Source: Gammaproteobacteria bacterium
Lineage (GTDB): Bacteria; Pseudomonadota; Gammaproteobacteria; Pseudomonadales; Azotimanducaceae
Reading direction: 5' to 3'
Assembly (NCBI GenBank): GCA_003248125.1
Contig: QJXZ01000380.1
Span: 1-42,503, forward strand
DNA: 42,503 bases
Made by a program: the position numbers and the translations under genes. Positions within the stretch are counted from its first letter, which is position 1. Every line of letters begins with the position of its first letter. This document shows, piece after piece, positions 27,725 to 35,797 of the stretch. The notes beneath the pieces were generated by a model. That model was not told where the DNA came from and ran no database searches. It worked only from the letters and a program-made list of their open reading frames with translations.

Positions 27725-28519
27725 TCACAACAGTCCCGGCGGTTTGAGATTCAATGCCTTCTGCAGGAAATCGAGCTCGGCCTCCCGCTCCGGCAGCGGT
27801 GCTGGCCGCGTGAACATACCATCGCCGGTGAGCTCGGCGACCACCTTTTCGTCGCGCGGGAACGGCGTCGAGCGGTGATTCATCGCGAATAAATCGCCGA
27901 ACGGACGTCGCGGCCGTTGGCCGCCCGCTTCCCAGTGCTCGAGGGGGTAGCCGACGGTTTGCAGTAACAATACGCGACAGTGCTCGGCGACCCCGAGGGC
28001 CTTCAAGATGCCGGGGCCGTTCGGCGTGCCGAGACAGCAGGTACCGAGCCCCAGGTCATAGGCCATCAGCGTCGCTTGCGCGATGCCTTGGCCACAGTCG
28101 ACTTCGCTCATGCCCGGCTGCTTCATGCCTTCTAGCAGGTTGGTGAACAAGGGAATCAACTGCTCTTCCAATCCCTTGCGCTTGGTCTCCTCGTCGCCGA
28201 AGCCGAGCGCGCCGATTTCGAGCAGCTCGCGCAAGCGGTCGGATTGCTCGTCCACCATGTTGGGGTCGAGATACCAGACGATCACGACCGGTGCGATCTT
28301 GACCTGCCAGCCGACGACCATACCGCGCACTGCATCGAGCACTTCCTTCGGTGCCGTGTTGCGGAACACGGCCACTGCTTTGAGTGACTGCACGTTGCCC
28401 CAGTGCGAGGCGATGCGTGCGGCCTCGAACATCATCTGAACCTTCCAAGGCTCGACCGGCTTGTAGGGCTTGACGAAGCGGATGGAGCGACGCCGGCCGA
28501 TGACTTCTCGCAGTTCCAT
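27725..28519 (-). CDS. Nitroreductase-family flavoprotein
   Basis: A 264-residue member of the FMN-dependent nitroreductase fold. The N-terminal VIGRRRSIRFVK has the arginine/serine FMN-phosphate motif; GIAQATLMAYDLGLGTCCLG and LLLQTVGYPLEHW are the second and third conserved parts. The C-terminal extension beyond a normal nitroreductase (about 50 residues) is unassigned. It sits inside a beta-oxidation operon between an acyl-CoA dehydrogenase gene and a thiolase gene, so it may reduce or oxidise an enoyl- or ring-containing CoA ester rather than a nitro compound. That role is inference from context only. Confidence 0.85.
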   Translation of the reverse strand: MELREVIGRRRSIRFVKPYKPVEPWKVQMMFEAARIASHWGNVQSLKAVAVFRNTAPKEVLDAVRGMVVGWQVKIAPVVIVWYLDPNMVDEQSDRLRELLEIGALGFGDEETKRKGLEEQLIPLFTNLLEGMKQPGMSEVDCGQGIAQATLMAYDLGLGTCCLGTPNGPGILKALGVAEHCRVLLLQTVGYPLEHWEAGGQRPRRPFGDLFAMNHRSTPFPRDEKVVAELTGDGMFTRPAPLPEREAELDFLQKALNLKPPGLL

Positions 28520-28538
28520 GGTGGTCTCCTAAAGAAAG

Positions 28539-29738
28539 CTACAGGCGCGAACCGCCCATGATACCGAGTACGTAGTTACAGCCGTCCTCGATCATCGACG
28601 AACGGGCATCGCGGAAGATCTTCTCGATTGGATATTCACGACTGGTGCCGTTGCCGCCGAAAATCTGCAGCGCTTCGCTCGCCACTTCGAACGCGGTCTG
28701 TGTCGAAGTCACCTTCGAAGCAATTGCGTACTCGAGGCGCGGTTGATTCAGCGCGTTCGAGCGTACTACGTCGCGGTTGAGCGAGCGCGCAGCTTCGGTT
28801 TTGCGGAACATCTCGGATAAGCGCCAACGCACGGTCTGATGTTCGATGATTGGCACGCCGCCTTGCTTGCGTTCCTTGGCGTAGTCGATGGCGAGCTCGA
28901 GTGCCGCCCGGGCGAGCGCGGCGAACAGTGTGCCCATGCCGGTATTGGCGGTGGTGAGCACCATACTCGCGGCAACGTCGTAGCCCTCGGGCGGTACCAC
29001 CATCCAGGAGCGCGGTATTCGCACGTCGTCGAAGAAAATTTCGCCCTGGTTCAGTGGCCGCTGGCCAATCTTGTCGAGCGGTTTGCCGCGCGACACGCCG
29101 GGGAGATTCAAAGGCAGCACGAATACTGCGCGGCCGGGCTTGTCGTTGCCGGTGTCCACAGCGCAGAACAACGCGGCTGCCTCCGCGATGGTGCCGCACG
29201 ACACCCACGAAGACTTCTGTCCCGAGATCACGAAGTCGTCGCCTTGGCGGCGTGCGATCACGTTGGGTTTGCCATAGTCCTTACCCGGTGCTTTGGCGTG
29301 GCCGAGTATGTCGACGCCGTCGCTGCCATGGTCGGGTTCGGTAATTGCCCAACAGCCTGTCAGATGATCTTTGACGATGTCCTTGAGCTCGGCGTTGTCG
29401 GACAGCTCGGCCATCATGCGTGGAAAGCCGGCCACACCGAACACGATGGCGAGGCCGGCATCTCCCCAACCCAATTCCTCGCTGACGATGTAACGCATCC
29501 GCGCTTGCTCGATCGGACTCAAATCACCGTCACCGGTTTCCGCTGCGCTCAAGCCCAGCGCACGATGCTGGCGTATCACCTCCCACAATGGCGAATCCTT
29601 GGCGATGACACCTTCGGGGCTGAGCTTGTCGAGGGCGACCCCGGCCGGCCGCATGACGTCTGCTGCGAAGCGGTGTGCGGTTTCGCGAATGGCACGTTCG
29701 GTATCGGTGAGGCCGACGTCGAGTTCGGCTAGCGGCAT
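28539..29738 (-). CDS. Acyl-CoA dehydrogenase
   Basis: A 399-residue FAD-dependent acyl-CoA dehydrogenase that introduces an alpha,beta double bond. Visible features are the FAD-binding CWAITEPDHGSD, the long middle beta domain (FVISGQKSSWVSCG), the ERKQGGVPIIEHQ helix and the C-terminal IFGGNGTSREYPIEKIFRDARSSMIEDG. The latter departs from the EGTS-type ending of classic enzymes and points to a specialised subgroup. It is first in the four-gene operon running leftward. The 212 bases upstream, shared with the divergent outer-membrane gene, should hold both promoters, but I found no clear -35/-10 pair. Confidence 0.92.
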   Translation of the reverse strand: MPLAELDVGLTDTERAIRETAHRFAADVMRPAGVALDKLSPEGVIAKDSPLWEVIRQHRALGLSAAETGDGDLSPIEQARMRYIVSEELGWGDAGLAIVFGVAGFPRMMAELSDNAELKDIVKDHLTGCWAITEPDHGSDGVDILGHAKAPGKDYGKPNVIARRQGDDFVISGQKSSWVSCGTIAEAAALFCAVDTGNDKPGRAVFVLPLNLPGVSRGKPLDKIGQRPLNQGEIFFDDVRIPRSWMVVPPEGYDVAASMVLTTANTGMGTLFAALARAALELAIDYAKERKQGGVPIIEHQTVRWRLSEMFRKTEAARSLNRDVVRSNALNQPRLEYAIASKVTSTQTAFEVASEALQIFGGNGTSREYPIEKIFRDARSSMIEDGCNYVLGIMGGSRL

Positions 29739-29897
29739 GACCCTGCTCCGGCTGCGCTCGGTCGACGCAGTATTGCGCTGCCAACGCGATCGGTTGATAC
29801 GGGAATACCGCGATCATGCGCACGCATTACGTCGGCGTACGCCGTTGACGTCCCGTACCTGCGCCGCCACAATGCCCCTCGCAGTATCAACGGCAGT

Positions 29898-29916
29898 AGG
29901 GGCGTTATTCGCCCCT
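29898..29916 (+). other. GC-rich hairpin upstream of outer-membrane protein gene
   Basis: AGGGGCG (29898-29904) pairs perfectly with CGCCCCT (29910-29916) over a TTATT loop, followed by a T-rich CTGCTTTATT. It lies 34 bases upstream of the start codon at 29951. It could be a terminator or a leader hairpin that controls translation or stability of the outer-membrane protein mRNA. Confidence 0.5.
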
Positions 29917-29950
29917 CTGCTTTATTCAGGGTTTGTGGAAGGGGTAATCC

Positions 29951-30562
29951 ATGCAGAAAGACAAGGAGCTGAAGTCGCCCTGGCTGGTCGGTGGCGCTGG
30001 TGCCGCGATGGCACTTGCTGGTGCACCGGCGTTGGCCGACGCGGGCGGCTATGTGGGTGTGGGTCTTGGTCAAGCGACCATCGAGGTCGATGGCGGGGAC
30101 GTCGACGGTGGCGAGGGATTCTTGGTCACCGTTCCCGACTTCGACGAGAACGACACGGGCTACAAGATTTACGGCGGCTGGATGTTCAATGACAACATCG
30201 GCGTCGAGTTCGCCTACATAGACTTCGGCTCGATGGACGACAACTTCGGCTTCAATGGCGCGGAGTCTCTCGAGGTCGAGGCCGATGGATTCACGCTCGA
30301 GCTGCTGGGCAACATTCCGCTTGGTCCGGTCGACTTGTTCGCGAAAATCGGCATGCTCTCCTACGATGCGGACGTGACGCTCAACCCGGTGCCGCTCGGC
30401 AGTGTTTCCGCGGGCGTGGACGGCGAAGATTTGGCTTGGGGTGTGGGTGCGGCAGTCAACATTGGCGAGTCGTTCTCGATTCGGGCCGAGTACGAAGGCT
30501 TCGAGCTCGACGACGTCGACGAGGTATCGTTGATTTCGGTCAGCGCGCAAATCAATTTCTGA
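29951..30562 (+). CDS. Outer-membrane beta-barrel protein
   Basis: A 203-residue protein with an N-terminal signal peptide ending near ALAGAPALA-DAGG, then an acidic, glycine-rich chain of alternating strands (YVGVGLGQATIEV, GYKIYGGWMF, IGVEFAYIDFG, FTLELLGNIPLG, LFAKIGMLSYDA, AWGVGAAVNIG, FSIRAEYEGFEL). It ends in phenylalanine (VSAQINF), the signature for BAM recognition. This fits an 8-stranded OmpA/OmpX-like barrel without a peptidoglycan domain; the function is unknown. AGGGG lies just before the ATG. A strong intrinsic terminator follows at 30586. It is divergent from the acyl-CoA operon, so a role in uptake of that operon's substrate is possible but unproven. Confidence 0.88.
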   Translation: MQKDKELKSPWLVGGAGAAMALAGAPALADAGGYVGVGLGQATIEVDGGDVDGGEGFLVTVPDFDENDTGYKIYGGWMFNDNIGVEFAYIDFGSMDDNFGFNGAESLEVEADGFTLELLGNIPLGPVDLFAKIGMLSYDADVTLNPVPLGSVSAGVDGEDLAWGVGAAVNIGESFSIRAEYEGFELDDVDEVSLISVSAQINF

Positions 30563-30585
30563 CGATTCGACGCGATCGTTGTAAC

Positions 30586-30616
30586 GAGGGCCACCCCAGG
30601 GTGGCCCTCTTTCTTT
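30586..30616 (+). terminator. Intrinsic terminator after outer-membrane protein gene
   Basis: GAGGGCCACC (30586-30595) and GGTGGCCCTC (30600-30609) form a perfect 10-bp GC-rich stem with a CCAG loop, followed by TTTCTTT. It is 23 bases after the stop codon at 30562 and only 19 bases before the next start codon at 30636. Confidence 0.9.
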
Positions 30617-30635
30617 GTGGCACCATGGCGTCGTG

Positions 30636-31991
30636 ATGAGCAAGCCACCACCCCATTGGCCGATCACGAGTGCGCTGCCTGGCATCCGCTTTCCGACCTT
30701 GCCGATCCAGCGTGGCCAAGGTGTGTTGGCAGTGCTGCAGCAGATCGAGCAGAGCCAATGGCTCGCGCCGGAACGCCTGCTCGCGTTGCAATTCTCGCAG
30801 CTCGATGCACTGCTCGAACATGCGAGGGCCACGGTACCGGCGTATCGGCAGATGCCACGAGACGCCCGCGCCGTGCTCGACTACGAGCAGTTCCGACGCT
30901 GGCCGATGCTCACGCGCCGCGATCTGCAGAATCGATTCGACGAGTTCGTGAGCAAAGCGCCGCCGCGCCAGCACGGCAAAGTTCAGGAGCGCCGTACGTC
31001 GGGTTCGACGGGCGCACCGGTGCGGCTGCTCACCACCGCGCTCGCCGGTCTGTACTGGAATGCCTTCAACCTGCGCGACCATCTGTGGCACCGTCACGAT
31101 CTGTCCACAAAGCTGGCGGTCGTGCGCCGCGAGACAGAACCGGGACACGCCGCCAATTGGGGTCCAGCGACGTTTGGGGTGGTAGACACTGGGCCAACGG
31201 TGTCGAATTCGATTCGTGTCGATGCCGCAGCTTTGATCGATTGGCTCGTGGTCGAGCGCCCCGGCTATCTCCTCACATATCCGTCGCTAGTCGCCGAACT
31301 CGCGCGCCTGTCGATCGACCGCGGTGTCCGTCTCGACGGTTTGCGGGAAGTTCGGACGTTCGCCGAGTCCTTGCATCCGGAACTGCGTCAACTGGTTCGC
31401 GAAGCGTGGGGCGTGCCGTTGACCGACGTCTACTCAGCAACGGAGACCGGCTATCTCGCGCTGCAATGTCCGCAGCACGACCACTATCACGTGCAATCGG
31501 AGGGCGTGCTGTTGGAAGTGCTGCGCGACGATGGACAGCCTTGCGCCGTGGGCGAGGTTGGTCGTGTGGTCGTGACCTCGCTGCACAATTTCGCGATGCC
31601 GCTCATCCGTTACGACATTGGCGACTTTGCGGAATTGGGTGCGCCGTGTTCGTGTGGCCGCGGCCTGCCGGTGCTCGAACGTATCCACGGCCGAGTTCGC
31701 AACACGCTCGTTACCGCGGATGGCAAGCGTTTTTGGCCGATCTTCGGTACGCGCGCAATCATGGAATCGGCGCCGCTCGCGCAGTATCAATTCGTGCAGA
31801 AGAGTCACACACTCATCGAGGCGCGCGTCGTGGCCACCACGCAGTTGACCGCCGCGCAGGAATCACGCTTTTGCGAGCGCGTGAGTTCGATGCTGCCCGC
31901 CGCGATGGAGATTCGGATCGTCTACGTCGAGTCGATCGCGCGTAGCGCAGGTGGTAAGTACGAGGAATTCCTGTCCGAGATCGCGCGCTAG
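30636..31991 (+). CDS. PaaK/CapK-like adenylate-forming enzyme
   Basis: A 451-residue protein of the phenylacetate-CoA ligase/CapK branch of adenylating enzymes. The phosphate loop TSGSTGAPV is at 121-129; YSATETGYLALQCPQHDHYH and PLIRYDIGDFAELGAPCSCGRGLP match the CapK-type pattern, including the CxCGRG cysteines. Relatives activate aromatic or other carboxylates, or sit in polysaccharide and natural-product clusters; the substrate here is unknown. The ATG at 30636 lies just after a strong terminator. The stop shares CTAG with the stop of the convergent diiron-like gene. Its position against that seven-gene operon suggests a related pathway. Confidence 0.82.
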   Translation: MSKPPPHWPITSALPGIRFPTLPIQRGQGVLAVLQQIEQSQWLAPERLLALQFSQLDALLEHARATVPAYRQMPRDARAVLDYEQFRRWPMLTRRDLQNRFDEFVSKAPPRQHGKVQERRTSGSTGAPVRLLTTALAGLYWNAFNLRDHLWHRHDLSTKLAVVRRETEPGHAANWGPATFGVVDTGPTVSNSIRVDAAALIDWLVVERPGYLLTYPSLVAELARLSIDRGVRLDGLREVRTFAESLHPELRQLVREAWGVPLTDVYSATETGYLALQCPQHDHYHVQSEGVLLEVLRDDGQPCAVGEVGRVVVTSLHNFAMPLIRYDIGDFAELGAPCSCGRGLPVLERIHGRVRNTLVTADGKRFWPIFGTRAIMESAPLAQYQFVQKSHTLIEARVVATTQLTAAQESRFCERVSSMLPAAMEIRIVYVESIARSAGGKYEEFLSEIAR

Positions 31992-32752
31992 ACGCCTAGC
32001 CCGGCTCGTCGGTAGTCGAAAGGCAGCGGTGGCAGCTCGCCCGCCTCGAGGGCACGTATGCGCGCTTCAGGCAGAGGGTTGCCGAGCTGCACGTTGCGCA
32101 TACGAATACGCAATCGGCTCTGCGCGACGGTGAGTTCGTGCAGACGTTGCCAATCTGTCGTCGACACGTCGAGGTTCGCGAGTCCCGCGATGCCGGACAG
32201 CATGTGATCCCATTCGTCGTCGATGACCACTGCGCAGGCGGCTGAGATCGCATCGTCGCGGCGGGAACCCGTAAGCCGGGTGCCTTCGGTGTACAAGGTG
32301 CAGTAGCCGCCTTCGGTGAATGCAGACGCACGCTCCCCCAACCAGCCGAACTCGCGTCGATGATCCGCACGCAGCGATTGCAGCGCGACGTTCTCGGGCC
32401 AATTCGCCGCCAATCGCCGTTGCCTGAGTACGTGTGGCTCGAGTCCTGCTTCGGCGCCGGCAATTCGGTGTGCCCGCGCGAATGCGGCGTAGTGATTCGT
32501 TTCTGCGACGATGACCTCGTCGGCGAGCACGGCAGCGGTGTCGTTACCGTCGTCGATGAGGCGCGCCATCTGTCCGACTACACCGTCGACGATCTCTTTG
32601 TAGCACTGCCGCGCGAGCCACGCTTCGTCGGTGCTGGCGGTACGCGAAGGTGACCGGAAATACGTCGCGCAGACCTCTGCTTCTGCCGCCCAGAGTCGTG
32701 CGTTCGCGTCGATCAGAGCGACCAACGCCGGTGCCACGTGCTGCTTGCTCAC
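31988..32752 (-). CDS. Unrecognised protein with diiron-oxygenase signature
   Basis: A 254-residue, probably all-helical protein that I do not recognise as a named family. It carries E53, E84-T-N-H87, E147 and E180-W-D-H183. The E/ExxH/E/ExxH order and spacings of 31, 63 and 33 residues match ferritin-like diiron oxygenases (toluene monooxygenase alpha subunit: E104, E134xxH137, E197, E231xxH234, by memory). There is no signal peptide or membrane helix. The GTG start overlaps the upstream methyltransferase stop (GTGA), making it last in a coupled operon. Hydroxylation, N-oxygenation or desaturation of an operon intermediate is the likely role, by inference; E147 could instead be E140 or E156. 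Confidence 0.7.
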   Translation of the reverse strand: MSKQHVAPALVALIDANARLWAAEAEVCATYFRSPSRTASTDEAWLARQCYKEIVDGVVGQMARLIDDGNDTAAVLADEVIVAETNHYAAFARAHRIAGAEAGLEPHVLRQRRLAANWPENVALQSLRADHRREFGWLGERASAFTEGGYCTLYTEGTRLTGSRRDDAISAACAVVIDDEWDHMLSGIAGLANLDVSTTDWQRLHELTVAQSRLRIRMRNVQLGNPLPEARIRALEAGELPPLPFDYRRAGLGV

Positions 32753-33582
32753 GGTTTCACTGCGACGATTTCGGCGTACTGGTTGGGTCGTGCAGCCCCA
32801 GCAGCATCACGCGCGGCCATGGCACCGGGCAGCGAACTCGTCACCAATTCGGCGATTTCGAAACCGCAAATTTCGAATAGTGAACGCACGTCGGTTTCCG
32901 TACCCACACGGTGGTTGCTCTGCGCAACGGCGAAGCGTTCGACGCGCGCACGCAACTCGACTGCATCGCCATCGAGCCCGCGTTCGCGATGGCGCTCGAC
33001 GGCTAGCGCGCCGAACTCCTCAACCGCCGTCGTGGGGCGCGGCTTGATTGGCGCGGGTTCCTTGTCGAGGCGCGTCACTGTGACCACCGTGCCCCCGCTT
33101 CGCAGGAGTCGGTACCAATTGGCAACGAGCGCTTGCTGCCCTTCGGCCGGTAGATACGTGAGTATGGAATGCGTGCAGATCAAATCGAACGTTGCCTCGT
33201 TCTGGTATTCGCGCAATTCGGCGACGGTTGTTCGTATCGGCAAGCCTTGTCTTGCGCCATACCACGCGCACAACATCACCGGCGCGGCGCAGCGATCTAC
33301 AACGGTTGCTGCCAACCGCGCGTCGTGTGCCTGATATGCCCGAGCGACCGTATCTAGCATGCCCCAATCGGCACAACCCGCGACCAACACGTTCGGCGAA
33401 TGCCGCGCACGTGCGCCCAGCGACGACGCGAAGAACGTGCCATGACGCTGCGGGTCGGCGGCTAGACCGAGTAAGCGCAGGTCGGGCCAGACGCCGTGCA
33501 GATCCGCACAGCCCGCGCACACGAGAGGCGCGATCCGACGCGCGATCGGCGCAGAACTCCGGAGTAGCTCGTCAGTGTTCAA
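32749..33582 (-). CDS. SAM-dependent methyltransferase (unusual N-terminus)
   Basis: A 277-residue class I methyltransferase. A divergent motif I, VLVAGCADWGML, lies at residues 65-76, the acidic strand-2 residue is at about D96, and FDLICTHSILTYLP follows near 132-145 with LLRSGGTVVTVTRLDK after it. Before the fold, residues 20-30 hold C22xxC25 and H29, which could bind a metal or simply be structural. The start is TTG, inside the stop of the preceding O-methyltransferase gene (TTGA overlap), and the stop overlaps the diiron-like gene. The substrate is unknown; the operon context suggests a small molecule. Confidence 0.85.
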   Translation of the reverse strand: MNTDELLRSSAPIARRIAPLVCAGCADLHGVWPDLRLLGLAADPQRHGTFFASSLGARARHSPNVLVAGCADWGMLDTVARAYQAHDARLAATVVDRCAAPVMLCAWYGARQGLPIRTTVAELREYQNEATFDLICTHSILTYLPAEGQQALVANWYRLLRSGGTVVTVTRLDKEPAPIKPRPTTAVEEFGALAVERHRERGLDGDAVELRARVERFAVAQSNHRVGTETDVRSLFEICGFEIAELVTSSLPGAMAARDAAGAARPNQYAEIVAVKP

Positions 33583-34607
33583 GCTGACTTTCGGGCCACG
33601 ATGCGGCCGCGATCGGCCGCAGTAGCGCGATACTCACAGGCAACGAAGCCGGCCTGCTCGAGCGCGCATTGGATTTCGAGCGCCGAGTAACACCGACCTT
33701 GGGTCGAGTGCATGAGGAGTGCCGAATAAGCAGCGACCGACAACGGGCCAGACTTCTCGGCATTCAGAAACGCATCGTGAATCACGACCATGCCCCTGGT
33801 CGGAAGCGCTTCGAAAGAGCGAGCCAGCAGCTCGGCGATGGCGGTCTCGCCCCAATCATGCACGACGTTCGAGAGCAGGTGCACGTCGGCATGGGTAGGC
33901 CACCGAGTCGTGAAAATGTCGATGCCGAGCGTGGCGATGCGGTCCGTACCGCCCTTGGCGGCGATGGATCGCGCAGCGACCGCATCGACCGGCGGCTTCT
34001 CTAGCACCGTGGCGTGCAAATGCGGATGTTTCGCCAGCAAGGCACACGCATAGATGCCGGACCCGCCGGCCACATCGAGCACGTGACCGTACGCCGCCAA
34101 TTCCAGGCTACGTGCGAGCGCAGGTGCGAGAAACGCGCCGCGACTGTCCATCGCTGCCGTAAAGCGATCCGCGAACTCGGCATCGAGCATGGCGGTATGC
34201 CAATCGGGTCCGCCGGTGGTGCCCGACCAGCTGGCCACTGCATCCGTGCGCAGGATGTCGAGAAACTCGCGGCAGACGGCACGGTCGAGCAGTGCCGCAT
34301 AGTAGGGTCCGACAAACCACGGTGATCCCTCGACCAGGTGCTCGCGCGCGATTGCCGTGGGTCGGAATGCATCGCCGTCGAGCTCGAGCAACTCCATGGC
34401 TCGCAGCAGCGTCAGCATCACGTCAGTCGGGCGATCCTTGATGCCAAAGTGACGGCAGATGGCGGTTTTGTCGCTGGGTTCGGCCGCGAGGTGGGTGAAC
34501 AGATCGAGACCGGCGACGGCGGCGATCAGCAGATCGCCGGCGTAGATACCGTCGCGATGCCGATAAATCGCAGTTGGATCGGTCGTTGGTACGCGCAGGA
34601 AATCCAC
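33579..34607 (-). CDS. O-methyltransferase (PF00891-like)
   Basis: A 342-residue methyltransferase of the plant/hydroxyneurosporene/acetylserotonin O-methyltransferase class. An N-terminal winged-helix dimerisation part is at about 20-100 (LLIAAVAGLDLFTHLA, AICRHFGIKDRPTDVML). Motif I VLDVAGGSGIYA is at 176-187 and VHDW at 249-252, where the histidine is the general base in plant enzymes. I start at GTG 34607, 14 bases after the acyl-CoA dehydrogenase stop; the frame is open upstream but would run deep into that gene. Such enzymes methylate hydroxyl groups on aromatic, polyketide or carotenoid substrates, so a hydroxylated intermediate is expected in this pathway. Confidence 0.87.
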   Translation of the reverse strand: MDFLRVPTTDPTAIYRHRDGIYAGDLLIAAVAGLDLFTHLAAEPSDKTAICRHFGIKDRPTDVMLTLLRAMELLELDGDAFRPTAIAREHLVEGSPWFVGPYYAALLDRAVCREFLDILRTDAVASWSGTTGGPDWHTAMLDAEFADRFTAAMDSRGAFLAPALARSLELAAYGHVLDVAGGSGIYACALLAKHPHLHATVLEKPPVDAVAARSIAAKGGTDRIATLGIDIFTTRWPTHADVHLLSNVVHDWGETAIAELLARSFEALPTRGMVVIHDAFLNAEKSGPLSVAAYSALLMHSTQGRCYSALEIQCALEQAGFVACEYRATAADRGRIVARKSA

Positions 34608-34621
34608 CGCTGCTGGACGCT

Positions 34622-35797
34622 TCAGTCGCTTCCGTCCTTCGGCAGGCCGAGAATCCGCTCCGCGATGATGTTGCGTTGGATGTTCGGTGTGCCGCCGCCA
34701 ATCACGACGTTCGGCCAGCCGAGGCTTGCCTTCGCCCATTTCCCCTTGTCGACCGCTTCGGCGCCGCCGGCGAGTTCGAGTCCCGCCGCGCCGCTCAAGG
34801 CCACCGCGAAATCGTCCATGTCGATCTCGAGCGATGCGCGATGCAGCTTGTTGACCGACGTTTCACTGCTGAGCGGCTCGCCCTTCAGCTGCTTGGTGAG
34901 ATAGCGCATGCCGTTGTATTTCATGGCGGCAATCTTTGCCTCGAACTCGGCGATACGGCGCCGGGTCGACTGATCGTTCGATGCGGGCTGGCCGTTCTTC
35001 TTCGAGCGCTTCACCAAATCGCGCAGCGTGTCGAGTTTGTCGTAGAGCTGTGTGACTTCGCCGATGCTCGAGCGCTCGTTGGCGAGTGCCGAGACCGTGA
35101 CCATCCAACCTTCGCCCTCCTTGCCGAGTCGGTTCTCGACCGGCACCTTCGCGTTGGTGAAGAACACTTCCGCGAAGTGCCGATCGCCCGCCATGTTTTC
35201 GATCGGCCGCACTTCGACACCGGGTGTCTTCATGTCGACCAACAGACATGTGATGCCCTTGTGCTTGACGTCGACATCGAACTGCGTGCGTGTCAGCAAG
35301 ATGATCCAGTCCGCCCATGGCGCGAGCGATGTCCAGATTTTCTGGCCATTGACCACGTAGTGCTTGCCGTCGGCGGTGAGCTCGGCTTTGGTTTGAATGG
35401 CGGCAAGATCGGAACCGTGGTTGGGTTCGGAATAGCCAGTGCACCAAGTCACTTTCGAATCGAGGATGTCGGGAATGAAGCGCTGCTTCTGCTCGTCGGT
35501 GCCGTATTGAATGATGCCTGGCCCGACCCAGGCGAGGCCCATCATCGACATGCCGAGCGGCGGTGCTTTGGCGAGCGCCATCTCTTCTTTGAGGATGGCC
35601 TGTTCGATGATGCTGCCGCCACCACCGCCTACTTCCTTTGGCCAGCTGAAGCCGACCCAGCGTTTGGCACGGACCTTGGTCAACCACTCGCTCAAGAAGT
35701 TGGGGCCACGTTCGCGCGGCGGCGGCAGGTTCTCCTTCAGGAAATCTCGGACTTCCTGTCGAAAGGCTTCTTCGCTGGCTGAAAGCTCGAAATCCAT
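34622..35797 (-). CDS. Acyl-CoA dehydrogenase, large-subunit type
   Basis: A 391-residue acyl-CoA dehydrogenase. FAD-site motifs CTGYSEPNHGSDLA and YVVNGQKIWTS, an ANERSSIGE helix and a C-terminal GGGTPNIQRNIIAERILGLP are clear. The C-terminus is the type seen in FadE-like subunits that pair with a second, diverged acyl-CoA dehydrogenase in alpha2beta2 complexes, as in mycobacterial cholesterol side-chain oxidation. The upstream gene is just such a partner and the two touch (TAATG at 35797). Steroid, isoprenoid or other branched acyl-CoAs are likely substrates (inference). Confidence 0.92.
   Translation of the reverse strand: MDFELSASEEAFRQEVRDFLKENLPPPRERGPNFLSEWLTKVRAKRWVGFSWPKEVGGGGGSIIEQAILKEEMALAKAPPLGMSMMGLAWVGPGIIQYGTDEQKQRFIPDILDSKVTWCTGYSEPNHGSDLAAIQTKAELTADGKHYVVNGQKIWTSLAPWADWIILLTRTQFDVDVKHKGITCLLVDMKTPGVEVRPIENMAGDRHFAEVFFTNAKVPVENRLGKEGEGWMVTVSALANERSSIGEVTQLYDKLDTLRDLVKRSKKNGQPASNDQSTRRRIAEFEAKIAAMKYNGMRYLTKQLKGEPLSSETSVNKLHRASLEIDMDDFAVALSGAAGLELAGGAEAVDKGKWAKASLGWPNVVIGGGTPNIQRNIIAERILGLPKDGSD

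Noticed and set aside
30617-31945. Alternative-frame 442-codon open frame over the PaaK/CapK-like gene
   Set aside because: Arginine- and alanine-rich shadow; the other frame has clear ATP-binding and CxCGRG motifs.
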